Below are positions 49,561-62,349 of a DNA stretch of 64,000 bases, piece after piece. The stretch is from Macrotrachela quadricornifera (lineage: Eukaryota > Rotifera > Eurotatoria > Philodinida > Philodinidae): positions 676,811 through 740,810 of the forward strand of contig JAJEKB010020276.1 of assembly GCA_022393335.1 (NCBI GenBank), in the 5' to 3' direction. Under the pieces are notes generated by a model. It was not told the DNA's origin. It saw only the letters and a program-made list of their open reading frames with translations, and did no database searches. Each line of letters opens with the position of its first letter. The stretch's first letter is position 1. Made by a program: the position numbers and the translations under genes.

Positions 49561-49845
49561 ATGATGAAACAGATGGTAACGACTTATAAACTTACAATTA
49601 AGATTTTGTTAAAAGATATTCTTGTTGATTTGGTAGACAATCCGATAACTGTGATGACTGCGATTAACGAATTTGGTGCACTTATATTGCCAATAGTTTC
49701 TATCGTTATAATATCAATTCTTTGCATCTTCATTAGACGAATGTGGAAAAAGAATAATAAACGTGTACATAAAATTGAAAATAATGTTGGTCAAATTTCT
49801 CATGCAATAATAAGATTCAAAAAACAATATTTGCATGATCGATAA
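49561..49845 (+). CDS. Hypothetical single-pass membrane protein
   Basis: 94 codons inside the 2.7-kb TIR element. One strong hydrophobic helix at about residues 38-60 (ALILPIVSIVIISILCIFI) followed by a basic segment (RRMWKKNNKRVHK). No recognised family. Could be a chance open frame in AT-rich DNA, which easily encodes hydrophobic helices; confidence is low. Confidence 0.25.
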   Translation: MMKQMVTTYKLTIKILLKDILVDLVDNPITVMTAINEFGALILPIVSIVIISILCIFIRRMWKKNNKRVHKIENNVGQISHAIIRFKKQYLHDR

Positions 49846-50613
49846 ACTTCATTCACTGCTCGCATCAATTTCTTTCTCTCTCAATAGAAAGTGACTGTTT
49901 CATGCCGTATTTTTCATTTAATACTGTAAAAAAATCACTCAATTGTAGTACTATTCAACCTTTAATTGTAAATAAACAATTATATTTTACATGAACCAGT
50001 TCTTTACATTTTAAATATGATACATATTTCTAACAAAAAGAGGGATATCAACTGATATCAGTATTAGTTTCAAAAGGAGAATAAAGCTTCATGCAGTGAA
50101 AATGATCAACAATCGCTCCGTTGAAATCAAAATCATAAAACGATAACTCCTGCTACACAAGAATTTCTATCGACACAAGACTCAGTCCATAAATTGTGGG
50201 TTTCTGACATCATATCCATCTGTATGCACATGAATTTTTTAATGTTATGCATTTGATTAAACATCTATTAATATAATCAAATCTGAAAACGAATATAAAA
50301 TCGAAGTTTTTTAAACTACAACTCTTCTTTGTTTGTTTCAGACAATTCACGGATGATTATAATGCAATATAAACATATCGTCCAAATTTGGTCAAAAGCT
50401 CTATATTTTACTCCAAATACCTATTTTCCGGCCGATGACCTCTCTCAAAAATGGCACCATTCGATGCAGAATTTAATTCTGCATCCAGCACAATCAATTA
50501 AAACAATAACACAGCTTTAGAAGCGAATGTCAGAAAGGATTACTCGAATCCGCTGCTAACTTTTCTTACGTTAGTTGAATACTTGAATTCAACTTTCAAG
50601 TTTGACACTACCG

Positions 50614-50880
50614 GTGAGATGTTCGTAAGCCCTCTTACAGGATTCCGCCCTCACCCTCAGCTGGTCCAGTGTGGTGTTGGTACGCCCTCCTACAGGATTT
50701 CTCCCTCTCCCTCAGCTGCCCCCCTGTGAGGTGTTGGTGAGCTCTTCTCGACGGTTTCGCCCTCGCCATCAGATGACCCTGTGGGGTGTTCATACGCCCT
50801 CCTCTAGGATTTTGCCCTCACCCTCAGCTGGCCCTGTGGGGTGTTGGTACGCCCTCCTGCCGGATTTCATCCTCAGCTAC
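50614..50880. repeat. GC-rich minisatellite, about 55-bp unit
   Basis: Four to five copies of a unit like TACAGGATTTCGCCCTCACC followed by CTCAGCTGGCCCTGTGGGGTGTTGG; the CCTCAGCTG motif recurs near 50655, 50709 and 50822. It is flanked by related TTGAATACTTGAATTCAA strings at about 50575 and 50955. Much richer in G and C than its surroundings. Confidence 0.72.
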
Positions 50881-50989
50881 GTCTCTGACGCGCTGTACCC
50901 CCTTCTGCCCCCTCCGAATGCTTTAATAGTGGAATACTTGAATAGTTAAATACTTGAATACTTGAATTCAAGTTTCAAGTATTACATAT

Positions 50990-52456
50990 ATGAAATATTC
51001 TGTATTATATAGGTAGGAATAGTCGAAGAAATAATAACCTTCTGTCATATAAATACTGGTGCTTAGTTTTTCATAAATCATCCTTCTAAGCTTTCATAAG
51101 ACAATATTCATCTTCATCAAGCAATCATATTGTGTCCCCGTATACGATCAGCTACGTTACTGTTTGAGAAATGTTCGTTATCAAGTTCATCTATATTATT
51201 GTGCCTGTGAATTAATCAATAATGAAAAAAACATAACATTATCGTTATGATGCAGACCAGATCAAAGTTCCGTTTACTTCAAAAAGGTGCAGCCGGAGCA
51301 CTTATAGAAGAACCAACACAATCACCACCACTACTTATTCAGTTCAGTCATAAGTTTATTAAGTATAATTGGTCAAATGCGTGACGAAACTCGCCAATTG
51401 GCGAAATGGTAAATAGGAAAAATTTTTTTTATGGGTGAATTTTCTCACGAATTTCACCAATGGCGAAAGTACTGTTGGCGAAAAGTAGTATTGGCGATAT
51501 TACATAAACTCTATAGCAACATACTATCTAGAAAAGAAATTCAAAAAAAGATTGAGGAACTCCAACATTTTTTAGGTGAAAAGTCAAAAATGTTGAAATA
51601 TCCATAACAAAATATTTCACTATGTCCATGAAAACGAGATATTTGTATAATATTCCTTGTAGAAGTGAACGAGTAGAATATGAATTTATACTGTTGTACA
51701 GTATTCGTCGTACACTATCTAATAGTATATAAAATAATCCAAAGAGCACTTGTGTAGAGATGATGTATGTGGAACAATGTTTCCAAGTTTTTTTTTCAAA
51801 CAGCTGTGCATATTCTACAAGATATTGAGTTTTTGAGCAAAATATTGCAAATAGTGAAAATAATAATATTATCGGGAATAGATACGTAGATAAATTCTTT
51901 GAAATACGTTCGATAGAGGATAGAAAAGTAACTAGCACTTATTTTTCTTTTCAATCGTATTTAATATTCTTCTTCAAAGAATGAATATTAGTCATTGATA
52001 TTTTTCTCAATTTTCTTCACTAGTAGATATAATTGTTTCTTTAAAATAAAGTGAAAGTTTCAATTCTAGAAATATACAAATAATTAGTTCAAAGTATTCA
52101 TTGATATACATAATTGTATATGCTTTACATGATAACGGATTGTCATATTCGTCTGCTACACTTTATCTTTTGTTAAGAAAAAGAGTAGGAAGAAAAACTT
52201 TTCAGTTATTTTTTTAAATAAAATATGAAAAAAATGGAGAAGGCGGTAGATAAAGAAGGCTCACATGAAATTATGTGGAATTCTATTTTTTTAAACATGT
52301 TTTCGTGCATTGGTGCACTATAAAATCAGAAATAAAAATCTATCTTTAATGATTTAATTAACACGATAATTTCTCTCGAAACGTCTATACATTGGTAAGT
52401 GAATGTATTTATTCCATCTCCCTTCTACATTAATAAAATGTTTTCTTAACTTACAT
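50990..52456. other. Intergenic region
   Basis: No gene that I can support. An open frame at 51528-51938 (minus) is hydrophobic without family features. A 45-codon frame starting at 51247 (plus) begins MMQTRSKFRLLQKGAAGALI and might be an exon, but nothing follows it. TGGCGA strings recur at about 51390-51500 within a weak inverted repeat. Confidence 0.35.
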
Positions 52457-52635
52457 AGGCAATGAATAATCAAGGTCAACCACCACAACCACAACAGCAA
52501 CAAGCTGCAGGTGCTTCTAATCAACAAGATGTACAGCAAAAACAATCCGTATCGGGCAAGCAACAAATGCTCCACCTAGATCATTAGGATCTTACGGGAC
52601 GGTAGCACCTGATGAAGGTGTAGGTAGCGATGCAG
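52457..52635 (+). pseudogene. Gln/Pro-rich exon remnant
   Basis: Bounded by a TACATAG acceptor-like and a GTAAAT donor-like site. Reads MNNQGQPPQPQQQQAAGASN and then, after a frame change near 52555, NAPPRSLGSYGTVAPDEGVG. Composition differs sharply from the surrounding A/T-rich DNA, which suggests former coding. Family not recognised. Confidence 0.35.
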
Positions 52636-53926
52636 GTAAATATAAAAATCTTTAAAATGTTGTGAGCTTTGGACAAGAACAGAAAAATCTATATTTGTAA
52701 AATTAAGTTTTATACTTTTAGTATGCCACGGTTACGGTAGATCTACTTAATAATTGCAAGGGTATCGAAATATATTTAATTACCTGCTTATTCTTCCTTA
52801 ATATTTATCATATGCAACGCATGTTTTAGAAATTCTAATTAAAGTTTTTTAATTAAAATAAATAATCCATTGTATGTCGAGTAAAAAAAGTCATCTTCAA
52901 AATACTATTAAAGAAAGCGGATTTTCAATCTAAAGAATCTATTTAAAGAAAAATTCAATCGAATATGGTTTTAGTTAAAAATAATAGTAAAAAGTGTTTA
53001 TTTAACTAATATTGGATCGAATCTTCCACGAGAACAAATTTCTATATTGCATTCTAAATTCTAAAATATATCATTGAAGAGAAAATTTCTATCAAATATA
53101 TAATGTCTCCAAAACAAAACAAACTAATTCATTTCAATGACTTTCATTAAGAAAATCAAAAAAAACCTTTCACACTGCTTGTATTTAAAATGTTAATTGA
53201 GAATGATTTAAAATATATGTATTTTGGCTCACTTGTCAGCCATAGAAGTTGATATAATGCTTCCTCCTAAATTTAATTATTCCTGAGCGTTTCTGCTTCA
53301 AATTATTACTTTCTCTCATTTAGAAGTATATCATCTTTTTTGCTAGTAATTATAAGATAATATCATAATTCAAAGCACAGATAATGATAAAGAATAACGT
53401 GAAAATAAATAAAAATATGAAAATTATTTGACATAATATATTTCTTACTGTTTAAGCGTTTTTCTTCAGATATTTTTTTTTCTCCTTTATTATCTTCTAA
53501 TCTGTTTTTTTTTCTTGTTCGAAACATTCCTTTTATAGATGGAAAAATATGATTGATGTATAAAGATACACATCAAACAAAGATTCTCAAATAAAAAGAT
53601 TAAACAAAAACCAATTTTTCTCTCATCATCAACATATTTCTTGTTGTAGGAGTAAAAAATATAAAAATAAAAAACAATGAAAAAAAGAATCAATTCGAGA
53701 AGAAATAATTTATTCGAAATGAATTATAATATACAATTATCCTAAATTTTTATAACTCTACGTAATTATCAGAATTATTGAATAAATCAGTAATCTAATA
53801 TTCGATTATTTTTTCTAATTAATTGTCTGATATGATCTGTAAAAAGTTTTCCTCTTGTATTTATTATTTAATGTGTTCATTAGATAATTTTAAAATGATC
53901 AAATGAAGGTAATTAAAGTTCTATAA
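52636..53926. other. AT-rich intergenic region
   Basis: No gene or repeat recognised between the Gln-rich exon remnant and the F-box gene. Confidence 0.4.
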
Positions 53927-56163
53927 TTAAAATTGTCGAGCAAAGCAAAGTTCAATATAAGTTTTAGAGTGATAAATATAATCCAAGTGACAATTCTTTT
54001 TTTGAATATCAGTTAATTTTTCCAAAATTTGACTATTGAATAAAGTATCCTGATGAAAGTCAATTGTCATTACTTTTAATCGATAGAAATGATGAGAAAT
54101 TTCATGTAAACATGAATAAAGATCGTCAATTGTAAGATGTAAATTTAATCTATATTGTTGTAAACGAATAGTTTTAAGTGAAGATGATCTACCAAGACGA
54201 TTAACAATTGTTAATAATTCATTATTAAAAGAATTATTCAATTGACGAATAATTAGTATTTCAAGAAATAAAAATTGATCTATATTAAAATTATTAAGAA
54301 TCAATTGTAATAAAAGTTCATTATCAATATGTAATATTTGTATATGAGGCATCCAAGTAAGCCAATTGATTGTTGTATTGACAAAACCATTACCTTGAAA
54401 TAATATTATATTTAAAAAATATCAAAAGAGTGAAACAATATAAATTACTTGATTGATTTTCATATCGTCTTCGAATTTCAAGAATATGAAATTGTGTCAA
54501 AAGATTATCATCATGTTCCATTTGATAAATTCCATTTGGTTTTATTTGAATTGATTTTTCTATGTGTAAAAAATATTTCATAAATTAATATCAAATAAAA
54601 ATATCTACTTCGATGTGATCCTTGTTTTAACATCTTCAAAAATGATTTACTAATAGTTTCATTTTCCCCAATCGTATGATTACACCTGTCATTTTCATAT
54701 ATAACATCGATGTTAAACAATTTAATTGATCATTAGAATGATTAAAATGAGTGTGTATCGTATCATTCATAATCATAAATAGAAGATCAAATATAAAGGG
54801 TAAAGTAAATATAACATACACATTATATATACTATCATAATAACAACCAATATGCATAGTTAACCAATATTCTATTGAAAAATCAAATCTTATTTTATCA
54901 ATGATAGTAAAAATTTATTTACCTGTTTGAAATGAATGAATAATATTATTCATTTGTTGATTACATAAACAAGTTGTTTCAATCCAAAATGAAAAATCTT
55001 TGATCATTTTCATATGGATAATAATATCATTAAATAGACGATAACCATCGATATAAGTTAATGAATGTTTAAAATTTGGATCTTGATGTATAAGAGCTAG
55101 ATGTAATATAGCAAGACTATTTTGAAAAAGACGAATAAATTTCACAATAACAGTGAAATTTAATACAACCATACTTCGTAATCTAAATATAGAATCGAAT
55201 CAGATTAGATAAATTTTTCTATAATAGAAATATTAACCTCATTATTAATTTTGTTAAATTAGAACATGGATTAAATGGCACAGAAAATAGTTCTTCATCA
55301 TTTTGTTTAACATCAACACCAAAATGAACATCTATTATAAAAATAAAATTAGAATTTTTTCATGATAAATGATAGATTACCAAGCACCAATAAATTTGGA
55401 AGAAATATTAGTAAATATTTCAATGTTGCAAAATCACGAACATCAATTTCGAGATAAGTAAGTAATTGTTGAGATTGATATGATGATGGAAAATGTTCAT
55501 GAAGAAATAATCCATCTTTTTGATTATTACTATGAAGTATACAACTAGTCAATAGACTTTTCATCGAATTATTTAGAAGAGATTCACAAATCAATATTGA
55601 TGCCTTATTTAATGGGCATTTATTTAATGTTAATTTATCAATAAATGGAACAGATGACATATAAGGTAGAAGATCATTCACATCAGAATCATGAACATTA
55701 CGTAACACAAGTCTTTCTAATTGTGGAAATACATCAAGAAGTGATGATGAAGCTAAATAAATAGTATTAGTTCTTTTTTTTCTTTGATTAATCTTATTCA
55801 CTTACATAGACAATATTGTGAGAAAATGCGCAATTGAGAATATGAATCTCGATGGCCAATTTTGAAAATTTTTACATTTAGTCGAAACTGATCAAGCATA
55901 AGAGTACAACAAAGTTGAAAAGTCAAGAATGTTGTCGTATAAAAATCAATGGTTTTGTAACAATAGTCTTCTAATAATCGAATATATCGTGGATATTTCA
56001 TTGAGCCAAAACTTCTCATTGCTTCAACATGAGTTAAATATTTCCAAATAATTAAAACAATCTCATTTGGTAAATCAGTAAAATGAGTAGATATCTTTAT
56101 TCTATTCAACATTTTAAAATTAACAACTTTTGTATCAATACAAATGAACGAAACATTTATCAA
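53927..56163 (-). pseudogene. F-box/leucine-rich-repeat-like protein gene, one frameshift
   Basis: F-box proteins link substrates to SCF ubiquitin ligases through SKP1. On the minus strand the exons are about 56163-55806, 55752-55381, 55331-55238, 55182-54923, 54871-54609, 54559-54449 and 54393-53927, all joined by short GT-AG introns with matching phases. The F-box is near the N terminus (THFTDLPNEIVLIIWKYLTHVEAM). The rest has Leu-rich repeat-like spacing (LERLVLRNVHDSDVNDLLPY, PHIQILHIDNELLLQLIL). The only break is within the fifth exon near 54720, where the frame changes without a splice site, probably a small deletion. It could be a pseudogene, a dead allele or an assembly error. Start may be Met at 56163 or 56112. 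This architecture is, to my knowledge, common in bdelloids. Confidence 0.75.
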
Positions 56164-56288
56164 ACACGATCATTCGAGTACATCCAATTTCATTTTTTCT
56201 CATTGTTTATCAATGGTCAAAAAAGAATACTTTGTTCATTATCCATTAACAATAAAATTCTTCATTCACTTCGTATAAGTAGAATCTA

Positions 56289-57185
56289 CAGGGCGTTTGA
56301 AAAGTCACTAACCAAAAAAAAATTTGAATATCTTCCTTACGGCTCGAGCAAACGAACTGATTTTTTTATCAATGATAGAGGCATGTTCAAAGTTTATATC
56401 CATAAAGACATGTGTAGAGATGCGCTTTGTTAAGTATCATAATTGGTTTGAGCAAAAAAAATTTTACTTTTTCGCAGATAGGAACAGGGTGAGCCAAAAG
56501 TCACTCTACCAAGAAAAAATTGAATATTTCTGCTACAGCTCAGCCAAACAAACTGATCTTTTTACCCATAATAGCGGCATGTTCACACTTTAAATCCATA
56601 CAGACAAAGTTAGAGAAAACCTTTGTTAAGTACCACAAATGACCTCAACAAGAAATGTTTACTTTTTCACAGATAAGAAAAAAAAATAATATAATTAACA
56701 AAGAACTTCTCTAGGCATGTCTATATGAACCTGAAGCTTGAACATGCCTCTATTATTGCTAAAAGAATTACCCCGTTTGCTCGAGCCGTAATGGAGATAC
56801 TCAGTTTTCTTTCCGTTGTGTAATTTTTGGGCAATCTTGAAAAGTCATTTTGTCCAAAAAAAAATTGAATATCTCCTTTACGGTCCAAGCAAACGAGCTG
56901 ATTTTTTTATCAATGATAGAGGTATGTTCAAGCTTCATATTCATAAAGACATGTCTAGAAGGATCTTTTGTCAAGTATATTGTTTTTTCTTCCTATCTGT
57001 GAAAAAGTAAAATTTTTTTTGTTCAAACCAATAATGATACTTAACAAAGCGCCTCTCTAGACATGTCTTTATGGATATAAACTTTGAACATGCCTCTATC
57101 ATTGATAAAAAAATCAGTTCGTTTGCTCGAGCCATAAGGAAGATATTCAAATTTTTTTTTGGTAAGTGACTTTTCAAACGCCCTG
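56289..57185. mobile_element. Foldback MITE, copy 2 (897 bp)
   Basis: Same length, ends and five-unit internal structure as the copy at 1188-2084, flanked by TA (56287-56288, 57186-57187). About ten substitutions and no indels by eye distinguish the two copies. It sits about 125 bp upstream of the F-box gene start and may carry into its promoter. Confidence 0.9.
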
Positions 57186-57787
57186 TATTTTAAATAGAAA
57201 CAAACATTTCAGAACTAAAATTTAGATTAAATCTATGACATAGACAGAATTTTTGATTTTTACATTACTAGTATATTCGTTTTTTTATCATTTAAAATAG
57301 AGGTCAGTATCTATCAAGTGGTTATATTCCTCCCAAATCTAATCGAATAAATGGAAATATTCAATAAGCTTCTTTTTTTATTTAAATTGATTGAATTGTT
57401 TTCTTTACCATGTCGTATCAAAAGATAAAGGTGACGATTTTTTATAGAAAAGAAGTGTTAACAATGATGAAATCTAGTGGCGTGATTAGGGTTTCAAGCT
57501 GGAGTGGGCTCGGCTCCGAACTCTTTCTAACCGTGTACAATAATGAAAATGAATGCCATGGATTCGTGATTTTTTAAACAAAGAGAAACAAAGATTTGAT
57601 CCAGTTGAATCAGAGGAAGCGATTGAGTAGCGGCGTAACCAGGATTTTGGTCTAGGGGGAGCGGAGCTCCATATACGGTTCTTTGTGTTCTTTTATTTGA
57701 TTCAATCACTTATTATTTAAGTATTCTTTATATATAAATCAGTAAATATACAGTTCATGGTTCTATATTTATTACAGAATAACTTAA
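57186..57787. other. Downstream flank of the hAT gene with terminal-repeat-like sequence
   Basis: TAGCGGCGTAACCAGGATTT at 57628 and a diverged relative TAGTGGCGTGATTAGGGTTT at 57475 resemble the CAGxGGCGTAAC ends common in hAT transposons, and lie where the 3' end of the neighbouring minus-strand transposase should be. No matching inverse copy was found upstream of 60595. Confidence 0.45.
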
Positions 57788-60595
57788 TTATATCAACATA
57801 ATTCTACTATTTATGTGTTTTGCAGCAAACACATCAACAACTTTATCGAAATCTATGTCGAATTCTCTTTCAATAGCTAATACACTAAGATCGCTAAGTC
57901 TTTCATCACCCATTGAATTTCTTGCATAAGTTTTTATCAACTTCATTTTCGAAAAGGTTCTCTCACATGAGACAGATGACACAGGAAATGTTAAACCACC
58001 TTTAATCAAAGCAACAGCTGTAGGAAAGGCTTGTTTCATAGGTTTTAATTCATGAAGTACATCGAGCACAGTTGATAATTTAGAATTTTTAATCATAGGT
58101 TTTATCACAGAAATTTCGTTATATATCATATTTTTTTCTAATGATAAATGATCAATTAATGGTTGTAACATTTCCACATCTAAAAGTTTTCCATTTGTTG
58201 GAGATAATGATGCAATACTATTTGCTATTTGAAGATTATGACTAGAGAAGCGTTCATTTAATTCAATTAAAATAGAATCAATTGTTGGGAAATACATTGT
58301 TCTTCGAAAATATGCTTCACTTATGTCATAATCTCGATGTCCAAGTGTTGTTGTAACAATACAATCTTTAAAACGTTCTGGAATTGTTTTTGGACGTCTT
58401 ATTTTAACAGATGCATTCATATCGATTCCATTTTCATTACAAAATGTAACTGCTTGATGATATAATTCTGTAAATAACTGTTCGTCTCTCATGAGGTTTA
58501 GTTGTTCACAAATAGTTGTAATAAGATTCTGTGCACTACCAAGATCAACACATACTCCTTTGGAATAAAAAATCAAAAAGGAAATTCTGCTGTCTTATTC
58601 TCAAGAAAAAATGAATGTACCCTTTAACTGATCTGAAAGAATTTTAATTGGTCCAAGTAAACGATGTAAAATAAACATAGCAATTATAAACATTGAATCT
58701 TTCACAACCAGGACCAAACCTTGTGCATCAACAGCACGACTACCACCATCATGTATCAAATCTGTCAATGCTGCAATAAGTGCTGAATAATTACATTTAA
58801 TTGAATCAATTGATTTAAATCTCGAATCCCAACGAGTGTTTCCCCATTTTTTTAATGTTAAAGTTGTATCTAATTAAAAAATACAAGTAAAGCTATATGA
58901 AAAATGTGATCAATTTAAATCTCTTTACCTAATTCGAACAATTTCTGTGCTTCCGAAAAATAACGATTAGTAACACCTGATGCTGTAAAATAAGTATGAA
59001 TTTTAGAAATGATAGAAAAGAATTCATCAATATACGGTACAACCGAGCAAACATCACAAACGACTAGATTTATACGATGAGCCATACAATGAATATATAT
59101 GGCTTTTGGCATAAACTGCCGTTGCAAAATTATATGCACTCCATTTTCATCTCCTGACATCACCGATGCTCTAAAGAAGGAAATATGAAAGATCACGGAA
59201 CCTAAACGCCCAGTTTATCTTTAATATACCCATCGTAGCACTGAGCTATACACATTGAGAGAGGAATGTTATGTTTGTTCAAAAAATCACTAATCTCTTT
59301 TGCTAAAGTAACAGCATCAAATCGATGAAGACGAATAAATCCCATAAAGAATTCTTTTATCTGCCATTGTTCATCAACCACACGAAGACAAATAGATAAT
59401 TGTTTATTATGACTAACATCTGTTGCTTCATCAGCTAATAACACATATACATTTCCATTCACCTAAAACAACAAAATGCATGACACAGTGATGAAGCGAA
59501 GGTAAAACTGATAATTTAACTAATTCAAATCGATTACAACATATACATAAACTTTATAGGTTTTTAATCAAACTACAATTAGAAACATTTTTGTCTTATC
59601 TTTTCAGCAATATTATTACGTATTTGATTAGCCATTATATGCAATAATTCATTTTGAATTTGAGGCGACAGATATGTAGCATTACCTGCACTCTCCTCTA
59701 ACACAGCTCTAGCTAATGGATCAGTTTTAGCCGACCATTTTAATGCTTCAATCAGATTACCACGATTAAGTGAACTAATAAAAAAGAATACATTTGTTTA
59801 ATTTATATATTGAAAATGAATATTATGATACTCTAATTACTTACTCAATACTTTCGTCATGTCCTCGAAGACCTATTAATTGTTTAGCACATAGAAAATT
59901 GCCGAACTGATTTTTATTAATTTCTGACGATTATAACATATTTGTTCAACTCTTGATTTTTCAAGAACATTAAGTACACTTGCATTTGTCTTTTGACGTA
60001 ATTGATATTCAGAAAAATTTGTTGATGATGTTATATGTGCTTGGCTTTTAACATGTTTATCAAAACCTCGATCACTTGCTAAAGCCCGTTTCCAATTATT
60101 AAAACCACATGTTGTAAAGGCATCTCGTTGATTTCGTGTTGGCGTGCTGGATTGAGAAAAATGACGACAATAGTAACAAAAAGCACAATCCAATTCTATT
60201 GAATATTCTAGCCATGGACGGTTGACATACCATTTAACTTGAAATGATCGATTCTCTTTATCAACAGGATAAACAGCTAAATGTGGTTGTGATGGTGAAT
60301 CTCGATTCGACTGGCTAATATCAGTAGGAAAAACTTTTGATAAAGTTTTTGGTGACGGATCATCAGCAGTTGAAGATGAATTCATAGAAGTCGTACATAC
60401 ATCAATTAAAATATGATCAGTTGGAGTTGAGATGGTTAAATCATTGGTTTTGTTCGAAATAGAAGATGATGTTGATGATGAACATGAGTCATTCGAAGTA
60501 CAGTTTAAACTATTATTACTATCTCGAGATTTTTTACTTGATATAACGAAACTATCAAGAGTAGCATTTCGTTTACAACAGTTTCTATTTTCCAT
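57788..60595 (-). pseudogene. hAT-family transposase with TTF-type zinc finger, intron-containing, one frameshift
   Basis: Cut-and-paste transposase or a domesticated relative (ZMYM/ZBED-like). Minus-strand exons: 60595-59845, 59774 to about 59585, 59462-59230, 59170-58929, 58870-58621, 58557-57788. The N terminus has a Ser-rich region, then a TTF zinc finger (ELDCAFCYYCRHFS and GFDKHVKSQAH), the catalytic-core start (LLADEATDVSHNKQLS), SVMSGDENGV with HCMAHRINLVVCD, KWGNTRWDSRF, and the C-terminal hAT dimerisation domain (FPVSSVSCERTFSKMKLIKT). Start is the Met followed by ENRNCCKRNATLDSF. A one-base frameshift lies near 59903, and the exon 2/3 junction does not join in phase as I read it. 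Most introns are 54-70 bp GT-AG. Confidence 0.82.
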
Positions 60596-61040
60596 ATGAA
60601 TCTTTACTGTTTAGATATTTTTTTTAGAATTAATATTTTATTTTATAAGAGAAACACTTTTGTTCGTTCGTTCTTTTGTGATTATCGAAATATTTCTATT
60701 AGTCTATCATTTAAGACCAGTAGCATCGAGAAAAATACCTTTATCGGCTTTGTATACAGTCTACTCAAATAAAATTTATCATGTTTGTCTATAGTTGAAC
60801 AAAAGATTTCTCGAATACAACAAAATCGAATTATTTCGTTCAAAAAACTTTTATAAGTCTTCCTGTAATTTCTATCGATAGATGTCATTTGTTTTAAATA
60901 ATGAGAATAAATGGTAATCACACGTGAAAATCAGGCATATCTTGTGCGAAAATGTTAAGAAAAAATTATTAAAAATCTATCAGTCTGCATCAAGCTCGAA
61001 CTTTCCAGAGGAAACTCGAAAGTTTCTAGAAGGAGCTCAA

Positions 61041-61541
61041 AAGTTTCTAGGCTTCCAGTAGCTCTTAAATACAGAAACGACATCCTGGGAACCGATTGGA
61101 CATTTCAACAAGATGGTGCAAAGCCTCATGTCCATCATCTAACACAACAATGGTGTAAAGACAATTTTCCATCATTCATAGACAAGAACCATTGGCCTCC
61201 AAACAGTCCAGATTTAAATCCTCTAGACTGCTCAATATGGGATGAACTTGCTCATGCTGTTAATTGGGATAAGGTTACGTCGAAAAATAGTCTCATCATC
61301 GAAGTGAAGCGGTCGGTTGGAAAGATTCGTCAACAAGTTGTCTTTGAAAGTTTTGCATCTTGGAGTAATAGATTGTATCGCATGTATCAAAATGATGAAA
61401 GTTATTTTCGATAATAAAAACAGCGTATTTCGTAGAACTTTGAACGGAGAATATTTTGAAAAAAAGAATGATTCGCTACGATGAAAAATGAGTGAGATAT
61501 CGTCAAAACACAAAAGGTGACATTCTTTATGGCCCACCCGT
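61041..61541 (+). pseudogene. 3' half of a mariner (DD37D-type) transposase with right TIR
   Basis: An open frame without its own start runs from about 61041 to TAA 61412-61414 and contains TDWTFQQDGAKPHVHH and WPPNSPDLNPLDCSIWDEL, the second and third catalytic Asp of a Tc1/mariner transposase, with 37 residues between them. The first catalytic Asp and the DNA-binding half are absent. The end at about 61541, reading ACGGGTGGGCCATAAAGAAT on the minus strand and next to TA, looks like the right TIR. The left half was lost, apparently near the hAT gene's 5' flank. Confidence 0.8.
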
Positions 61542-61719
61542 TATATGCTCAAGCCCTGGCTTCTTACATAATCATCAAGACGTTGTTTGAAGGAAAAGTT
61601 TCTAATCCTTCTATTTCTTCGCGGATACTCCTAGCGCGAAATACTTTTCGTTCTTTACACAATCATATACAGTTATTAATGTGGAATATTACTCTGAATG
61701 TCAGGAGACCAGTGGTATA

Positions 61720-62349
61720 AATTTCAGGTTTTGTTTTCTATGAAGTTTTGAGTCTTTGAAAGTCTTTGGAAACCTTCTCAAGTCTTTTAGCGTAGTGCGA
61801 AGCCTCTTGAACCCTAAAGCGTCAGGAATCTCCTTCTTTTTCTTTTCCTCAATGGCTTAGATCTTTGAAATCACCTGAAATCATTCGAAGTTCTGAAGTT
61901 TAAAATTCGCTCTTTTCTCGGTGCCTGAATATTACTAAAGCGAAAGGAGGAGAGTAGATCAGACCATTTCCCCGATACTAGAATATCTCAGTCTTTTGTA
62001 CCAAAATCAAGTCAACTATGGCTTTCGATGATATTACAACGGTGCATGTATTTTGCAGAATCTCACAGACGATTTTTCGATTGACATACATCTTTTCCAC
62101 GAGAACAATCGAAATCTATTTTTGACATTATAGCGTAAATAACTTGCTTCTAATACAAAAAAACCGAAATATTCTGGAATAGAAAAATGACCTTTTTGAT
62201 CTTCATCCTTTCCGATCGCATTAGACATTGACAAATGACGTCACTGTTCCTCCGACTAATCCTAGTTTCTTAATCGGACAGTGTGCATTATTGGGGCACT
62301 AAATAGTAGGATGCTGTTGTAGTTGTTCTTAGTTTTTTTTTCATAGAAA
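61720..62349. other. Non-coding stretch
   Basis: No recognisable gene or repeat. TATTGGGGCACTA (about 62290) recurs as GATTGGGGCACTAG at about 63060. Confidence 0.35.

Larger units (their letters stand above)
47839..50573. mobile_element. About 2.7-kb element with long terminal inverted repeats
   Basis: AAAGTTAGCAGCGGATTCGAGTAATCCT near 47850 reappears inverted near 50535-50565, and similarity continues inward for about 180 bp on both sides, including the palindrome GCAGAATTTAATTCTGC. The left side also carries extra tandem copies of the inner unit. The interior holds one small membrane-protein-like frame (49561-49845) but no transposase that I recognise. No clear target duplication was found. 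Probably a non-autonomous DNA element. Confidence 0.65.

Noticed and set aside
51528..51938. 136-codon hydrophobic frame on the minus strand
   Set aside because: Looks membrane-like only because AT-rich DNA encodes Leu, Ile and Phe; no recognisable family.
59876..60595. Intact 239-codon protein as an independent gene
   Set aside because: It ends by a one-base frameshift and clearly continues as the hAT transposase.
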